Shown here: piece by piece, positions 1-8,983 of the stretch
How positions within the stretch are numbered: position 1 is the first letter of the stretch
How the letters are laid out: every line of letters begins with the position of its first letter
Assembly (NCBI RefSeq): GCF_005405885.1
Contig: NZ_BJFL01000001.1
Coordinates: forward strand, 310,001-374,000
Source of the DNA: Gandjariella thermophila
GTDB taxonomy: Bacteria; Actinomycetota; Actinomycetes; Mycobacteriales; Pseudonocardiaceae
Length of the DNA stretch: 64,000 nucleotides
Direction: 5' to 3'
Made by a program: the position numbers and the translations under genes
Notes under the pieces: generated by a model
Database searches by the model: none
What the model saw: only the letters and a program-made list of their open reading frames with translations
Told to the model about the DNA's origin: nothing

Positions 1-149
1 TCACGACCGCCTCCCTTGCCGCGACGTCGCGCGCCCCGCTCCCGGGTCGGCAGGGCTGCGCCCCGCCACCCCTGGGGTGGGCCTGACGGCAGGGCGCGCG
101 CCGTGATCACCTCGGGCATCGCGGCTTGACACACGCATCAGGGAGCCAC

Positions 150-974
150 CTAGTGGTTGTCCGCCGCCGCGACGACCAGCCCGATCTGCCGCAGCCCATA
201 GGCCAACGCGTCGGCGAGCGTGGCCCGGGTGGTGACGTCACCGAGGTCGATGCCCAGCTGCACCATGGTCTGCGCGATCTGTGGCCGGATTCCGCTGATC
301 ACACACTTCGCGCCCATCAGCCGGGCGGCCATCACGGTGCGCAGCAGGTGCTGGGCGACTGCGGTGTCCACCGTGGACACGCCGGTGATGTCCAGGATGG
401 CCACCCTGGCCTGCTGGTCCACGATCGCCTGCAGCAGCCCCTCCATGGTGGCCTGGGTGCGCGCGCTGTCCAGCGTGCCGATCAGCGGCACCGCCAGGAT
501 GCCGTCCCACATCCGGATCACCGGCGTGGACAGCTCCAGCAACTGCTGCCTTTCCTCGACGAGGTCGGCGCTCTCCCCACCGACCAACTCCATGGCCACC
601 AGGCGCAGCGTGTCCAGCGCGGTGGACAGCCGCAGCGCCCCGGGCAGCGCGTCGTCGCCGTCCCGGCTGCTGGTCCACAGCTCCACCACCGGCGGCTTGA
701 GGTCGTGCAGGGTGACCGCGGTCTGGGCGGCCGTCTCGCCCCGGCGGATGCGGTCCATGGCGATCTCGCCGAGCAGGTCCCGTATCGCGTCGAACCCGGC
801 AGCCGTGGGATCCTCGGGCCTGCCGGCGAGGACGACCTCGGCCACGCCGTTCAGCACCGCCCGGCAGTCCCCGCCGGTCCGCCCGGCGAAGAACGTCCGC
901 CGTTGCCAGGCGTCGACGATCTCGTCCCCATGGTGATCGAGGAACTCGGCCACGCTGACGTTGATGTCCTGCAC
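150..974 (-). CDS. RsbR-type STAS-domain stress co-antagonist
   Basis: The 274-aa product has an N-terminal alpha-helical region like RsbRD/RsbT co-antagonist sensors (residues 1-140) and a C-terminal STAS domain (about 160-270) with the typical block ILDITGVSTVDTAVAQHLL. Members of this family act in stressosome-like switches that control alternative sigma factors or second-messenger enzymes. I chose the GTG at 974 because GGAGAGG lies just upstream and because the protein then begins at the sensor domain; the open frame runs further upstream without a site. The STAS region lacks an obvious transmembrane part, so it is cytoplasmic. It is divergent from a second STAS gene at 1252, which suggests a common signalling role. 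Confidence 0.8.
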   Translation of the reverse strand: MQDINVSVAEFLDHHGDEIVDAWQRRTFFAGRTGGDCRAVLNGVAEVVLAGRPEDPTAAGFDAIRDLLGEIAMDRIRRGETAAQTAVTLHDLKPPVVELWTSSRDGDDALPGALRLSTALDTLRLVAMELVGGESADLVEERQQLLELSTPVIRMWDGILAVPLIGTLDSARTQATMEGLLQAIVDQQARVAILDITGVSTVDTAVAQHLLRTVMAARLMGAKCVISGIRPQIAQTMVQLGIDLGDVTTRATLADALAYGLRQIGLVVAAADNH

Positions 975-1251
975 ACCGCACCTCTCCGCCGCTTCGGCTG
1001 GTCGCGACAGCCCTCCCCGCCGACCGGGACGGCTTCGGCGGCACCGGCACACGCGGCGCCCGTAGATCATTGCCCTGGAACAAACTAATGCCGTCGCGGC
1101 GGCCATCTCAAGCCATGCGGACGGCTGTTGAGGAGTCAAGCGGCACGCCGCCGGTGACGACGAAACGGCCCCGCGGTCTCTAGGCTTGGCCCACGGGCCC
1201 GTGGCGCCGGGCAGCACCACGGGACACCATACGTGTGTGGGGAGACCGCCG

Positions 1252-1617
1252 ATGACGTCCGACGACCGCCCGGCGGAGGCGACGTCGCAACCCTCCGCCG
1301 TTCACTGGCGCACCGAGGGTGACCGGGGGCTGATCACGCTCGCCGGTGAGATCGACTACAGCAACGCCGGGCAGCTGGACACCGCCGTGCGCGAGGTGCT
1401 CGCCGCCGGGATCCACCGGCTGACCGTCGACTTCAGCGCGGTGTCCTTCGTGGACTCCGCCTGCCTGAGCGCGTTGGTGCGCGCCCGGGAGGCGACCCAG
1501 GAGGCCGGTGTGGAGCTGGTGCTCGCCGCGGTGGGCCGGCCGACCCGGCGGGTGCTCGACATGACCGGGCTGACGTCCCTGTTCCGCATCGAGGAGCGCG
1601 CCGGCGGCGGGGGCTGA
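1252..1617 (+). CDS. STAS-domain anti-anti-sigma factor antagonist
   Basis: A 121-aa single STAS-domain protein of the SpoIIAA/RsbV type. Visible hallmarks are the opening beta strands (LITLAGEIDYSNAGQLD), the phosphorylatable-serine block FVDSACLSALV, and the final helix ending near RIEER. Such proteins bind an anti-sigma kinase when unphosphorylated and free the sigma factor. The ATG at 1252 has GGGGAG 8 bases upstream; an earlier in-frame ATG at 1186 has no site. No cognate serine kinase or sigma gene is next to it in this window, so its partner is elsewhere. Confidence 0.85.
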   Translation: MTSDDRPAEATSQPSAVHWRTEGDRGLITLAGEIDYSNAGQLDTAVREVLAAGIHRLTVDFSAVSFVDSACLSALVRAREATQEAGVELVLAAVGRPTRRVLDMTGLTSLFRIEERAGGGG

Positions 1618-1634
1618 CCCCGCGCCGGCCACGG

Positions 1635-2354
1635 TCACCGGGGGTGCGCCGGGGCCAGCGGCAGCCGGTCCAGGTCGGCGCCGATGTCCGGCAGCGCCTC
1701 GTACACCGCGTCGGCGCCGGCGCCGACGAGTTCGTCGGCGGAGAACCCGCCGGTGCGTACCGCGAGCGCGGGCAGGCCGAGCCGCCGCGCTGCCAGGCAG
1801 TCCCACACCGAGTCGCCCACCACGACGGCCCGCCCGCCGTCCACCCGCTCCAGCGCCGCGGCCACCAGGTCGGGCGCCGGCTTGGTGCGCTCCGCGTCCT
1901 CGGCGGTGGTCCACGCGTCCGCCAGGCTCCGGCCGTCCAGCAGGTCCAGGTAGCGGTCGACGTGTTCGGGTTTGCCGGAGCTGGCCAGCACCAGCCGGTA
2001 CCCGCGCGCCCTGGTTTCGGTGAGCAGTTCCCGGGCGCCGGCGAAGGCCGGTACCTCGTCGAGCATGGGGGCGAACTCCTCGGCCCAGGCGGCCCGCACC
2101 ACGTCGCCGTGCACCTCCTCCACCTCCCGGCCGGCCACGGCGCCGACGAGTTGGTCCCCGCCCATGCCGATGGCCCGGTGGATCCGCCACACCGGCGGCG
2201 TCACGCCCACCCGGCGGAACGCGCGGAACCAGGCCAGCGCGTGGTGGTAGTTGGTGTCCACCAGGGTGCCGTCCACATCGAACACCACGGTGTCCCGCTC
2301 GCCGCGTGCCCCGCGGTCGGCACGGGTGCCGTGGCTCGACACAGGGGTGCTCAT
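1635..2354 (-). CDS. HAD-superfamily hydrolase (phosphoglycolate phosphatase-like)
   Basis: A 239-aa HAD phosphatase. Motif I is FDVDGTLVDTN near residue 25 with the nucleophile and acid/base aspartates; motif II is LASSGKP; motif III/IV is the TKPAPD lysine block followed by VVVGDSVWDC. The helical cap between motifs I and II places it in the beta-phosphoglucomutase/phosphoglycolate phosphatase subgroup. The substrate cannot be read from sequence. The ATG at 2354 has CGAGGGG just upstream, while the open frame extends to 2708 through non-coding-like residues. It ends 17 bases from the stop of the convergent STAS gene. Confidence 0.85.
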   Translation of the reverse strand: MSTPVSSHGTRADRGARGERDTVVFDVDGTLVDTNYHHALAWFRAFRRVGVTPPVWRIHRAIGMGGDQLVGAVAGREVEEVHGDVVRAAWAEEFAPMLDEVPAFAGARELLTETRARGYRLVLASSGKPEHVDRYLDLLDGRSLADAWTTAEDAERTKPAPDLVAAALERVDGGRAVVVGDSVWDCLAARRLGLPALAVRTGGFSADELVGAGADAVYEALPDIGADLDRLPLAPAHPR

Positions 2355-2433
2355 GCCCCTCGAGGTGCCCGCCGGGGGGCGGCGGCAAACCGGCGAGCCC
2401 GCGGCCGCGGGACCGGGCGCGGCGGCGCACGCG

Positions 2434-2601
2434 TCAGACGTCGACCAGCTTGTCCGCCGCGGGCGCGGCCGCGTCGATGTCCTCGATCCGCGCCACGTAC
2501 CGGCGCAGCAGCTCGTCGAAGATCGGTGTACCCACGGCGTCCTGCTCGCCGGTGGGCTGCTGCCAACCGGCGATCTGGCCGACGAAGTCGACACCGTCCA
2601 C
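2434..2601 (-). CDS. small acidic protein of unknown function
   Basis: A 55-aa ORF starting at GTG 2601, which is preceded by a near-perfect Shine-Dalgarno AAGGAGGTG at 5-base spacing. The product is acidic and probably helical (FDELLRRYVARIEDID) with no signal peptide or membrane segment. I do not recognise the family. It lies 79 bases upstream of the HAD gene and could share its transcript. The strong ribosome binding site is the main reason to call it. Confidence 0.55.
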   Translation of the reverse strand: MDGVDFVGQIAGWQQPTGEQDAVGTPIFDELLRRYVARIEDIDAAAPAADKLVDV

Positions 2602-2649
2602 CCGGCACCTCCTTGCGCGCACCCCGTGGTTCCGCCTTGCTCGGGGAGC

Positions 2650-2672
2650 CCAGGGGAAAGTCTGACCCCTGG
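2650..2672 (-). terminator. hairpin downstream of malQ
   Basis: Inverted repeat CCAGGGG (2650-2656) / CCCCTGG (2666-2672) with a 9-base loop, 33 bases beyond the malQ stop on the minus strand. No T-tract follows, as is common in GC-rich actinobacteria. Confidence 0.4.
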
Positions 2673-2704
2673 AAGGAGATCAACTTTCCGGTGCCGGGCC
2701 CGGC

Positions 2705-4675
2705 TCACCCCACCGTGCCGGGGGCCTCACCCGGCCGGGTGGCCCGCAGCGCCGCGGCCACCCGGTGGACCCGCGGGTCCGCCATCAGCTCCTCCAGGGT
2801 CACCGGCAGCGGGATGCGCCAGTTCGGGTACTCGTGCACGGTGCCGGGCAGGTTCGGCTGCCGCACCTCGCCGATGGCGTCCGCCGGCGCGGCCAGCAGC
2901 AGCCGGCACGGGGTGCGCGCCAGCAGGCGGTGCATGGCCAGCACGACGTCCTGCTCGTCGGCCCGCTCCGGCTGCGGTCCGAGCAGGCCGTGCGTGCGCA
3001 GCAGGTCAAGCAGTTCGTGCCGCTCCTCCGCGGCGGCGCGGCGTTCCCGTTCCGGGTCACGGGCCAGCACGCCGAGTTCGGCGCGCACCTCGACGTGCTC
3101 GCCGCGCAGGAAGCCGGTCGCGGTGGGCAGGTCGTGGGTGGAGACGCTGGCCGCCGCGCGCTCCGGCCACGCCTCGGGCGGCAGCAGCCGGCCGTCCGGG
3201 CCGCGGGTGAACCACAGCACGGCGCTGCCCAGCGCGCCCATCTCGCGCAGTGCGGTGCGGACCCGTTCCTCCACGGTGCCCAGGTCCTCGCCGATCACCA
3301 CGGCGCCCGCCCGGTACGCCTCCAGGGCCAGCACGCCGAGCAGCGCGTCCGCGTCGTAGCGGACGTAGCTGCCGTGCTCCGGCGACCCGCCGCGCGGGAT
3401 CCACCACAGCCGCCACAGCCCGGCCACGTGGTCCACCCGCAGGCCGCCCCCGTGTGCGAGGCCGGCGCGCAGCACGTCCCGGAACGGGCGGTAACCGGCC
3501 TCGGCCAGCCGCACCGGATGCCACGGTGGCAGGCCCCAGTCCTGACCCCGCTGGTTGAACGCGTCCGGGGGCGCGCCCACGGTGACCCCGCCGGCCAGCA
3601 CGTCCTGCAGCGCCCAGGCGTCCGCGCCGTGCGGGTCGACGCCCACCGCGAGGTCATGCAGCACGCCGATGGGCATGCCGGCGTCGCGGGCGGCGCGCTG
3701 GGCGGCGTCCAGCTGTGCCGCGCACAGCCGCTGTACCCAGGCGTGGAACGCGACCCGATCGGCGAGTTGGGCGCGGGCCTCGGCGACCGCCGGGGAGCCG
3801 GGATGGCGCAGCGGTGGCGGCCAGTCCCGCCAGCGGGGCCCGTACCGCTCGGCGAGCGCGCAGAACGTGGCGAAGTCCAGCAGGTCCGCACGGTCCGGGA
3901 GGTCGATGCCGGCCGGCCGCAGCAGTTCCAGCGCCCGCCGCTTGGCCCACCACACCCGGTCGTACTCGACGCGGTCGGCCAGCCGGTGCGGCCGCAGCGC
4001 GTCCACGGCGCGGCGGGTGTCCGGGTCGGCGGCGGCGTACTCGGCGGTGTCCTCGATCCGCAGGTACAGCGGGTTGGCGAAGCGGCGGCTGGACGGCGAG
4101 TAGGGGGACGGCTCGACCGGCAGGACCGGGGTGACCGCGTGCAGCGGGTTGACCAGTAGCGCGCCGGCGCCGAGCCGCCGCCCGGACCAGCGCGCCAGCT
4201 CGCGCAGGTCGGCCAGGTCGCCGATGCCCCAGGAGCCGGCCGAGTGCACGGCGTAGAGCTGCAGCATCCACCCCCAGGCCGGCGGCGGTGGCGGCAGCGC
4301 GCGCGGTGCGACGACCAGGGTCACCTCCTGCTCGGCCACGGCCAGCCGGTGCCAGCCCAGCGGCAGGTCCCGGGGCAGCCGCCCGTCCACCGGCCGGCTG
4401 CAGCCGCTCTCGAGCCGCACCACGCCCCGGCCGGGCAGCCACCGCGCCTCGCCCTGGCGCACCACCACGGCGGGCGGCAGTCGGCCGCGCCGCCGGCGGT
4501 CGCGCAGCGCGGCCAGGGCGTCCCGCACCGCCGCCGGGCCGCCGGCGTCCACCCCCAGCTCCGCCAGCACGGCCACCACCACGGCGGGGTCCACCCGGAC
4601 CCGGCGACCCTCGTGGTTCTCGTAGGACGTGGCCACACCCATGGCCTCGGCCAGTTCCGCGAGGTCCTCGTCCAT
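2705..4675 (-). CDS. malQ: 4-alpha-glucanotransferase (amylomaltase), GH77
   Basis: A 656-aa GH77 enzyme that transfers alpha-1,4-glucan segments between maltodextrins, in cytoplasmic glycogen/maltodextrin metabolism. An N-terminal extension of about 150 residues, typical of actinobacterial MalQ, precedes the catalytic barrel. Visible motifs are the substrate block SPYSPSSRRFANPLYL, the nucleophile region GGLRVDHVAGLWRLW, the acid/base motif IGEDLGTV, and the third carboxylate motif STHDLPT. The ATG at 4675 has GGGAGGGCG upstream and starts at the family-like MDEDLAELAEAMGV; the frame is open to 4849 without a site. The upstream neighbour is the DUF885 gene, 148 bases away on the same strand. 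Confidence 0.92.
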   Translation of the reverse strand: MDEDLAELAEAMGVATSYENHEGRRVRVDPAVVVAVLAELGVDAGGPAAVRDALAALRDRRRRGRLPPAVVVRQGEARWLPGRGVVRLESGCSRPVDGRLPRDLPLGWHRLAVAEQEVTLVVAPRALPPPPPAWGWMLQLYAVHSAGSWGIGDLADLRELARWSGRRLGAGALLVNPLHAVTPVLPVEPSPYSPSSRRFANPLYLRIEDTAEYAAADPDTRRAVDALRPHRLADRVEYDRVWWAKRRALELLRPAGIDLPDRADLLDFATFCALAERYGPRWRDWPPPLRHPGSPAVAEARAQLADRVAFHAWVQRLCAAQLDAAQRAARDAGMPIGVLHDLAVGVDPHGADAWALQDVLAGGVTVGAPPDAFNQRGQDWGLPPWHPVRLAEAGYRPFRDVLRAGLAHGGGLRVDHVAGLWRLWWIPRGGSPEHGSYVRYDADALLGVLALEAYRAGAVVIGEDLGTVEERVRTALREMGALGSAVLWFTRGPDGRLLPPEAWPERAAASVSTHDLPTATGFLRGEHVEVRAELGVLARDPERERRAAAEERHELLDLLRTHGLLGPQPERADEQDVVLAMHRLLARTPCRLLLAAPADAIGEVRQPNLPGTVHEYPNWRIPLPVTLEELMADPRVHRVAAALRATRPGEAPGTVG

Positions 4676-4823
4676 CGCCGCGTCGCCCTCCCCGGTTCGC
4701 CCCGTGGCCTTCTGCCTGCCCGCGGACCCCGCCCCAAGCCTGGCCGGTGCTCCCGCGTCCGGCACAGCCGGTCTCGCCCGGGCAGACGCGCGGTTGTGCC
4801 CGTTCGGCCCAGCCCGCTGAGCG

Positions 4824-6515
4824 CTACGTGGTCGGCGTGGCCGGAGCACCGACCCGGCCGGTCCAGTCGGCGACCACGTCGGCGAGCACGGCCAGCGGCA
4901 GCGGACCGCCGCCCAGCACCACGTCGTGAAACGCCCGGATGTCGAAGCGCTCCCCCAGCGCCCGCTCCGCCTCGGCGCGGATCCGCTGGATCTCCAGCCG
5001 GCCCACCATGTACGCCAGGGCCTGGCCCGGCCAGGCGATGTAGCGGTCCACCTCGGCGACGATCTCCACCTGGGCCATCGGGGTGTTCTCCGCCAGGTAT
5101 CGCACCGCCCGGTCGCGGCTCCAGCCGAACGCGTGCACCCCGGTGTCCACCACCAGCCGGCCGGCCCGCATCGAGTCCAGGGTCAGCATGCCCAGCCGGG
5201 ACAGGTCGTCCGAGTACAGGCCCATCTCGTCGGCCAGCCGCTCGGTGTACAGGCCCCAACCCTCCAGGTACGCGGTGACCGGCGCCACCCGGCGCAGCAG
5301 CGGCAGGTCGGTGAGTTCCTGGGCGAGGGAGAGTTGGAAGTGGTGCCCGGGCACCGCCTCGTGGAAGGCGGTGGCCTCGGCGGCGTGCCGGTACCGCTCC
5401 TCGGCCCGGTGGGTGTTGGCGAAGTAGGTGCCCGGTCGGGAGCCGTCCATGGCCGGCGGGACGTAGTAGGCGGCTGGAGCGCCCGGTGCCTCGCCCGCCG
5501 GCACCGGCCGCACCTCGCACCGCTGCGCGGGCAACCGGCCGAACCAGCGGGGCGCGGCCTCCTCGGCGCGGGCGATCGCCCGCCGGGCCGTCTCGAGCAT
5601 CTCCTCGGCGCCGCCCCAGCGCAGCGCCGGGTCGGAACGCAGCCGCTCGAGCACCTCGGCGACGTCGGCGGTGCCGAAGGCGCGGGCACCGATCTCGGCG
5701 TACTCATCGGCCAGCCGCGCCATGATCTCCCGGCCGGTGCGGTGCAGCTCCTCGGGGGTGCGGTCGGTGGTGGTGAACGACCGGGCGGCGCCGGCGTAGG
5801 CGCGCTCGCCGTCCGGCAGCCAGCACAGACCGGGACGGTCGTCGCCCCGCCCGTGCGGCACCACCTCGGTGGCCAGCGCCTCCTGGTACCGGGCGAACGC
5901 CGGGCGCACCACCTCCGCGAGCAGGCGGTCCCGCTCGGCGGTGAACGAGTCGTCCCCGTCCACCGGCTGGGGCCGGGCCAGCGGGTCCGCCTCCGGCGCG
6001 CCGAGGTAGCCGTCCAGGTGCCGCACGGCCGCCTCGGCGAGGTAGCGGACCGGCAGCCGGCCGGCGGCGATCCCGGCCCGGTGCCGCGCGGCCGCGGCGT
6101 CCAGGTACTCCGGCACCGCAGCCAGCCGACGCAGGTAGGCGCGCGCATGCTCGGGCCCGGGTAGCGAGATCAGCGGCAGGAAGTAGAGCAGTGCTGAGGC
6201 GGGCGCCACCAACAGGTCGGTGACGGTGAACTCGACGGTGTGCGCGTCGATCCGGTCCAGCAGCGACCGGGCCTGCTGCCCGACCACGTCCCGGGTGACC
6301 CGCTCGGTGGCGTCGCGCGGCTCGGCAGCCTCGGCCCGCCGGGCCAGGTCCGCCGCGCGGGTGCGCAGCGCGGACTCTCCGGTCTGGCTGAGGTCCGGCA
6401 GCCGCTCGTCCCGGTCCCGGATGCCGTACAGCGTCGCGGACAGCGGGTCCTCGTCGAAGAGCAGTTCCGTCATCTGGTCGGCGAGCCGCGCGACCTCGCC
6501 CGGTGCCTCGGTCAT
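4824..6515 (-). CDS. DUF885 family protein (putative zinc peptidase-like)
   Basis: A 563-aa DUF885 protein. Near the middle it has the family signature HEAVPGHHFQ, an HExxxxH arrangement resembling a gluzincin metal site, followed by LEGWGLYTERLADEMG, which supplies the further conserved glutamates. Family members are widespread and generally annotated as putative peptidases or lipoproteins; no substrate is established here. No signal peptide is visible at this start, so a cytoplasmic location is likely. The ATG at 6515 has GGAGG at 8 bases. Its 5' end lies next to the permease remnant on the other strand. Confidence 0.85.
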   Translation of the reverse strand: MTEAPGEVARLADQMTELLFDEDPLSATLYGIRDRDERLPDLSQTGESALRTRAADLARRAEAAEPRDATERVTRDVVGQQARSLLDRIDAHTVEFTVTDLLVAPASALLYFLPLISLPGPEHARAYLRRLAAVPEYLDAAAARHRAGIAAGRLPVRYLAEAAVRHLDGYLGAPEADPLARPQPVDGDDSFTAERDRLLAEVVRPAFARYQEALATEVVPHGRGDDRPGLCWLPDGERAYAGAARSFTTTDRTPEELHRTGREIMARLADEYAEIGARAFGTADVAEVLERLRSDPALRWGGAEEMLETARRAIARAEEAAPRWFGRLPAQRCEVRPVPAGEAPGAPAAYYVPPAMDGSRPGTYFANTHRAEERYRHAAEATAFHEAVPGHHFQLSLAQELTDLPLLRRVAPVTAYLEGWGLYTERLADEMGLYSDDLSRLGMLTLDSMRAGRLVVDTGVHAFGWSRDRAVRYLAENTPMAQVEIVAEVDRYIAWPGQALAYMVGRLEIQRIRAEAERALGERFDIRAFHDVVLGGGPLPLAVLADVVADWTGRVGAPATPTT

Positions 6516-6762
6516 GGTCCAGCCTCCGCGGAAGGGAACACGTCCGGCGGCGTGCGCCACCGGCAAGCAGAGTCTCCTATCCGGCGTCGGGTTGCCGGCG
6601 CCACTCCCTCCGCTCCGCCATGACCGCCACCACACGAGCTCGCCGGCCGAGCGGCTGCTTCGCAGCGCGGTCGGTCGACTCCGGATGGTCACCCCGAGCC
6701 ACCGCGGCAGCCGCCGCCGGGTCAGCCAGCGCACCGCCGGGTCCAGCCCGATCGCCATCGTC

Positions 6763-7131
6763 TGGCTGCAGATCTTCCGGGTGCCTTACCCGGTGCTCCT
6801 TGCCCTGTTCGTCGCGTTGATGGACCTCATCCCGGTGGTCGGCTCCACCCTGGCCGGGATCGTGGTCTGCCTGGTGGCGCTCACCGTCTCACTGCCGATC
6901 GCGCTGGCCACCGCCGGATACCTCGTCGCCTACCGGCTCGCCGAGGACTACCTGCTGGTACCGAAGATCATCGGCAGGACGGTGCGGGTGCCCCCGCTGG
7001 TGACCGTGGTCGCGGTGCTGGTCGGCGGGGTGATGCTGGGCATCATCGGCGCGCTGGTGGCCATCCCGGTGGCGGCCGCCATCGGGCTGCTGCTCGACGA
7101 AGTTGTCTTCCCTCGGCTGGACCGAAGCTGA
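6763..7131 (+). pseudogene. 3' remnant of an AI-2E-family transporter
   Basis: The last 122 codons match the C-terminal half of AI-2E-family (PF01594) permeases: VPYPVLLALFVALMDLIPVV, VPKIIGRTVRVPPLVTVV and GALVAIPVAAAIGLLLDEVV are family-typical blocks with about three to four membrane segments. The upstream half (about 200-250 residues) is absent; the same frame runs instead into sequence antisense to the DUF885 gene and has no start with a ribosome site. I therefore call it a truncated gene. It ends in a normal TGA and is followed by a long gene-poor stretch. Confidence 0.75.
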
Positions 7132-8050
7132 GCCGTAACCATACGGACCCACGGGATTACTCCATTCGTGTTGTAGTTGAGCACGAAGGCTACGAACGCG
7201 CGATCATGTCCAGGTGCGGTCCGATGCCGGTGGGGAGGGAGTGACCATGAGCGACGACCGACCGGTAGCGCGGCCGCTCACCACCCCGGCGACGGCCCGG
7301 GGCGTCACTCTCGGTACGGCCAGGCCGAACCATCCGGAGCCGCGGTCGCCACCCGCGCCGGAAGCCTGACCGACGCCGGTGGCGGGCGGCGACACCGCGG
7401 CCACCGACACCCGTGGGAGCGGCCGGACGCACGACGCACGGGCCCGCGTCGCCGGCGAGACCCCACCGGCACAAAAACCTCCGACTTTCCCGGCCGGCGC
7501 CGATACAGTGACGGGCCGGTGACGGGTTCGGTGCGACGACGCACCACGGGGTCCGACCGGCACCGTTTCGCCGGTCGAATCCGAGAGATCACGGTCACGC
7601 CGCCCTCCGGTTGCGAAGCACCGTCCAGGCCAGCACGGTAAGGAGGCCGGCCAAGGGCGACCGCAAGCCGCCCGCGGACGGGAACCGTACAGCGCCGGTG
7701 GCGTGACCAACGTCCACAAAGGAGCTCCCGCGACCACGATCCGGTTCCCCGGCCCGCGTCGGCTCACGACACCGCACACCAACGACGGCGCCGCGGGTGA
7801 GTTCGGCCCCTGGGCGGTAGCGCTCCGGTCGTGCTGCCGGGTGGCACCGGTGTGGACACCGGTCGCCGCCGAGTCCGGTCCTCGACGGTCCGGTCCCCGG
7901 TTATGCGGCACAACTCAACACACAGCGAACTCCGACGTCACGGCCATCCAGGCGAAGGGGCCCCCGGTCGCGCGCGGCGGGGACCGTAGCGGTAGTGGCT
8001 GCAGTGACCCACCGGAAGACGTCTGCAGAGCGGATCTCGGAGGACTCTAC
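7132..8050. other. long gene-poor region upstream of the hopanoid operon
   Basis: About 920 bases between the permease remnant and hpnC. Open frames here look like shadows with arginine/proline-rich composition. Two items stand out: a 40-codon ORF with a good ribosome site (listed separately) and a perfect 8-bp hairpin CGACCGGC (7554-7561) / GCCGGTCG (7570-7577). The hopanoid promoter should lie near the right end, but I see no convincing -35/-10 pair. Confidence 0.5.
7247..7369 (+). CDS. possible 40-aa ORF
   Basis: ATG at 7247 preceded by GGGGAGGGAG at a suitable distance; 40 codons ending in TGA. The product is proline/arginine-rich with no recognised family, membrane segment or conserved-looking motif. 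The ribosome site is the only support, so this may be a chance ORF or the relic of a gene displaced with the neighbouring truncated permease. Confidence 0.2.
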   Translation: MSDDRPVARPLTTPATARGVTLGTARPNHPEPRSPPAPEA

Positions 8051-8983
8051 GTGGTCGACACACCCGCCCGCCCCAGCCGGGCCTCCTCCCCTGCGCGGTC
8101 CTTCCTGTCCTCGTTCACACCGTCCCGTCTCGGCCCGCCGCCGACCGCGGAACCCGACACCGCGGCACTGCACCGGCGCGCCCGGGGCGAGAACTTCACC
8201 GTCGCGAGCTACCTGCTGCCGTCCCGCATCCGCCGTCGGCTGATGTCCATCTACGCGTTCGCCCGGCTGGTCGACGACATCGGCGACGAGGTGCCCGGCA
8301 ACCGGATGGTGCTGTTCGACAAGATCTCCCGGGACCTCGACCGGCTCTACGCCGGTTTCCCGCCGCCGTACCAGCTGTACCGCGACCTGGCCGCGACCAT
8401 CAACGAGTGCCGCATCCCCCGTGACCCGTTCGACCGCCTCGTCGCGGCGAACCGGCAGGACCAGGTGGTGCGCCGCTACGACACCTTCGACGACCTGCTC
8501 GGCTACTGCACGCTCGCCGCGAATCCGATCGGCCACCTGGTGCTGTACGTGTTCGACGTGATGTCCGAGCGGCGCAAGGTGCTCTCCGACAAGGTGTGCT
8601 CCGCGCTGCAGGTGCTGGAGCACTGCCAGGACGTGCCGGAGGACTACGGCCGGGGCCGCATCTACCTGCCGACCGAGGACCTCAAGCGGTTCGGCGTCGC
8701 GGAGTCCGACCTGGCCGCGCCGAGGGCGAGCCGCGAGGTGCGGGCGCTGCTGGCCTTCGAGACCCAGCGGGCGCTGCGGCTGCTGGACGAGGGCAGCCCG
8801 GTGGTGGAGACGCTGACCGGCGCGGCCCGGCTGGCCGTCGCCGGCTACGTGGCCGGCGGCCGGGCCACCGCGGCCGCGCTCGCCGAGGCCCGGTTCGACG
8901 TGCTGACCGGCACACCACGCCCGCGCCGCAGCCGGACCGTGGCCGAGTGGGTCCGGCTGCTCGCGGTCGGGGGTGCCCGGTGA
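8051..8983 (+). CDS. hpnC: squalene synthase-like HpnC
   Basis: A 310-aa trans-isoprenyl diphosphate synthase of the squalene/phytoene synthase fold. In the HpnCDE route, HpnD makes presqualene diphosphate from two FPP, HpnC converts it to hydroxysqualene and HpnE reduces that to squalene. Both metal-binding aspartate regions are visible: YAFARLVDDIGDE and EHCQDVPEDYGRGRIYLP. Position first in the operon and the divergent second motif (CQDVPED instead of LRDVLED) favour HpnC over HpnD. The GTG at 8051 has GGAGGA 9 bases upstream; the open frame extends far upstream without features. The stop overlaps hpnD by GTGA. Confidence 0.9.
   Translation: MVDTPARPSRASSPARSFLSSFTPSRLGPPPTAEPDTAALHRRARGENFTVASYLLPSRIRRRLMSIYAFARLVDDIGDEVPGNRMVLFDKISRDLDRLYAGFPPPYQLYRDLAATINECRIPRDPFDRLVAANRQDQVVRRYDTFDDLLGYCTLAANPIGHLVLYVFDVMSERRKVLSDKVCSALQVLEHCQDVPEDYGRGRIYLPTEDLKRFGVAESDLAAPRASREVRALLAFETQRALRLLDEGSPVVETLTGAARLAVAGYVAGGRATAAALAEARFDVLTGTPRPRRSRTVAEWVRLLAVGGAR

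Noticed and set aside
7540..7590. tRNA-like feature: a hairpin followed by GGTCGAATCC
   Set aside because: No acceptor, D or anticodon stem can be drawn around it; the T-loop-like sequence is imperfect.
7204..7911. A 235-codon minus-strand ORF in the region before hpnC
   Set aside because: Arg/Gly/Pro-rich composition, no start site and no recognisable domain.
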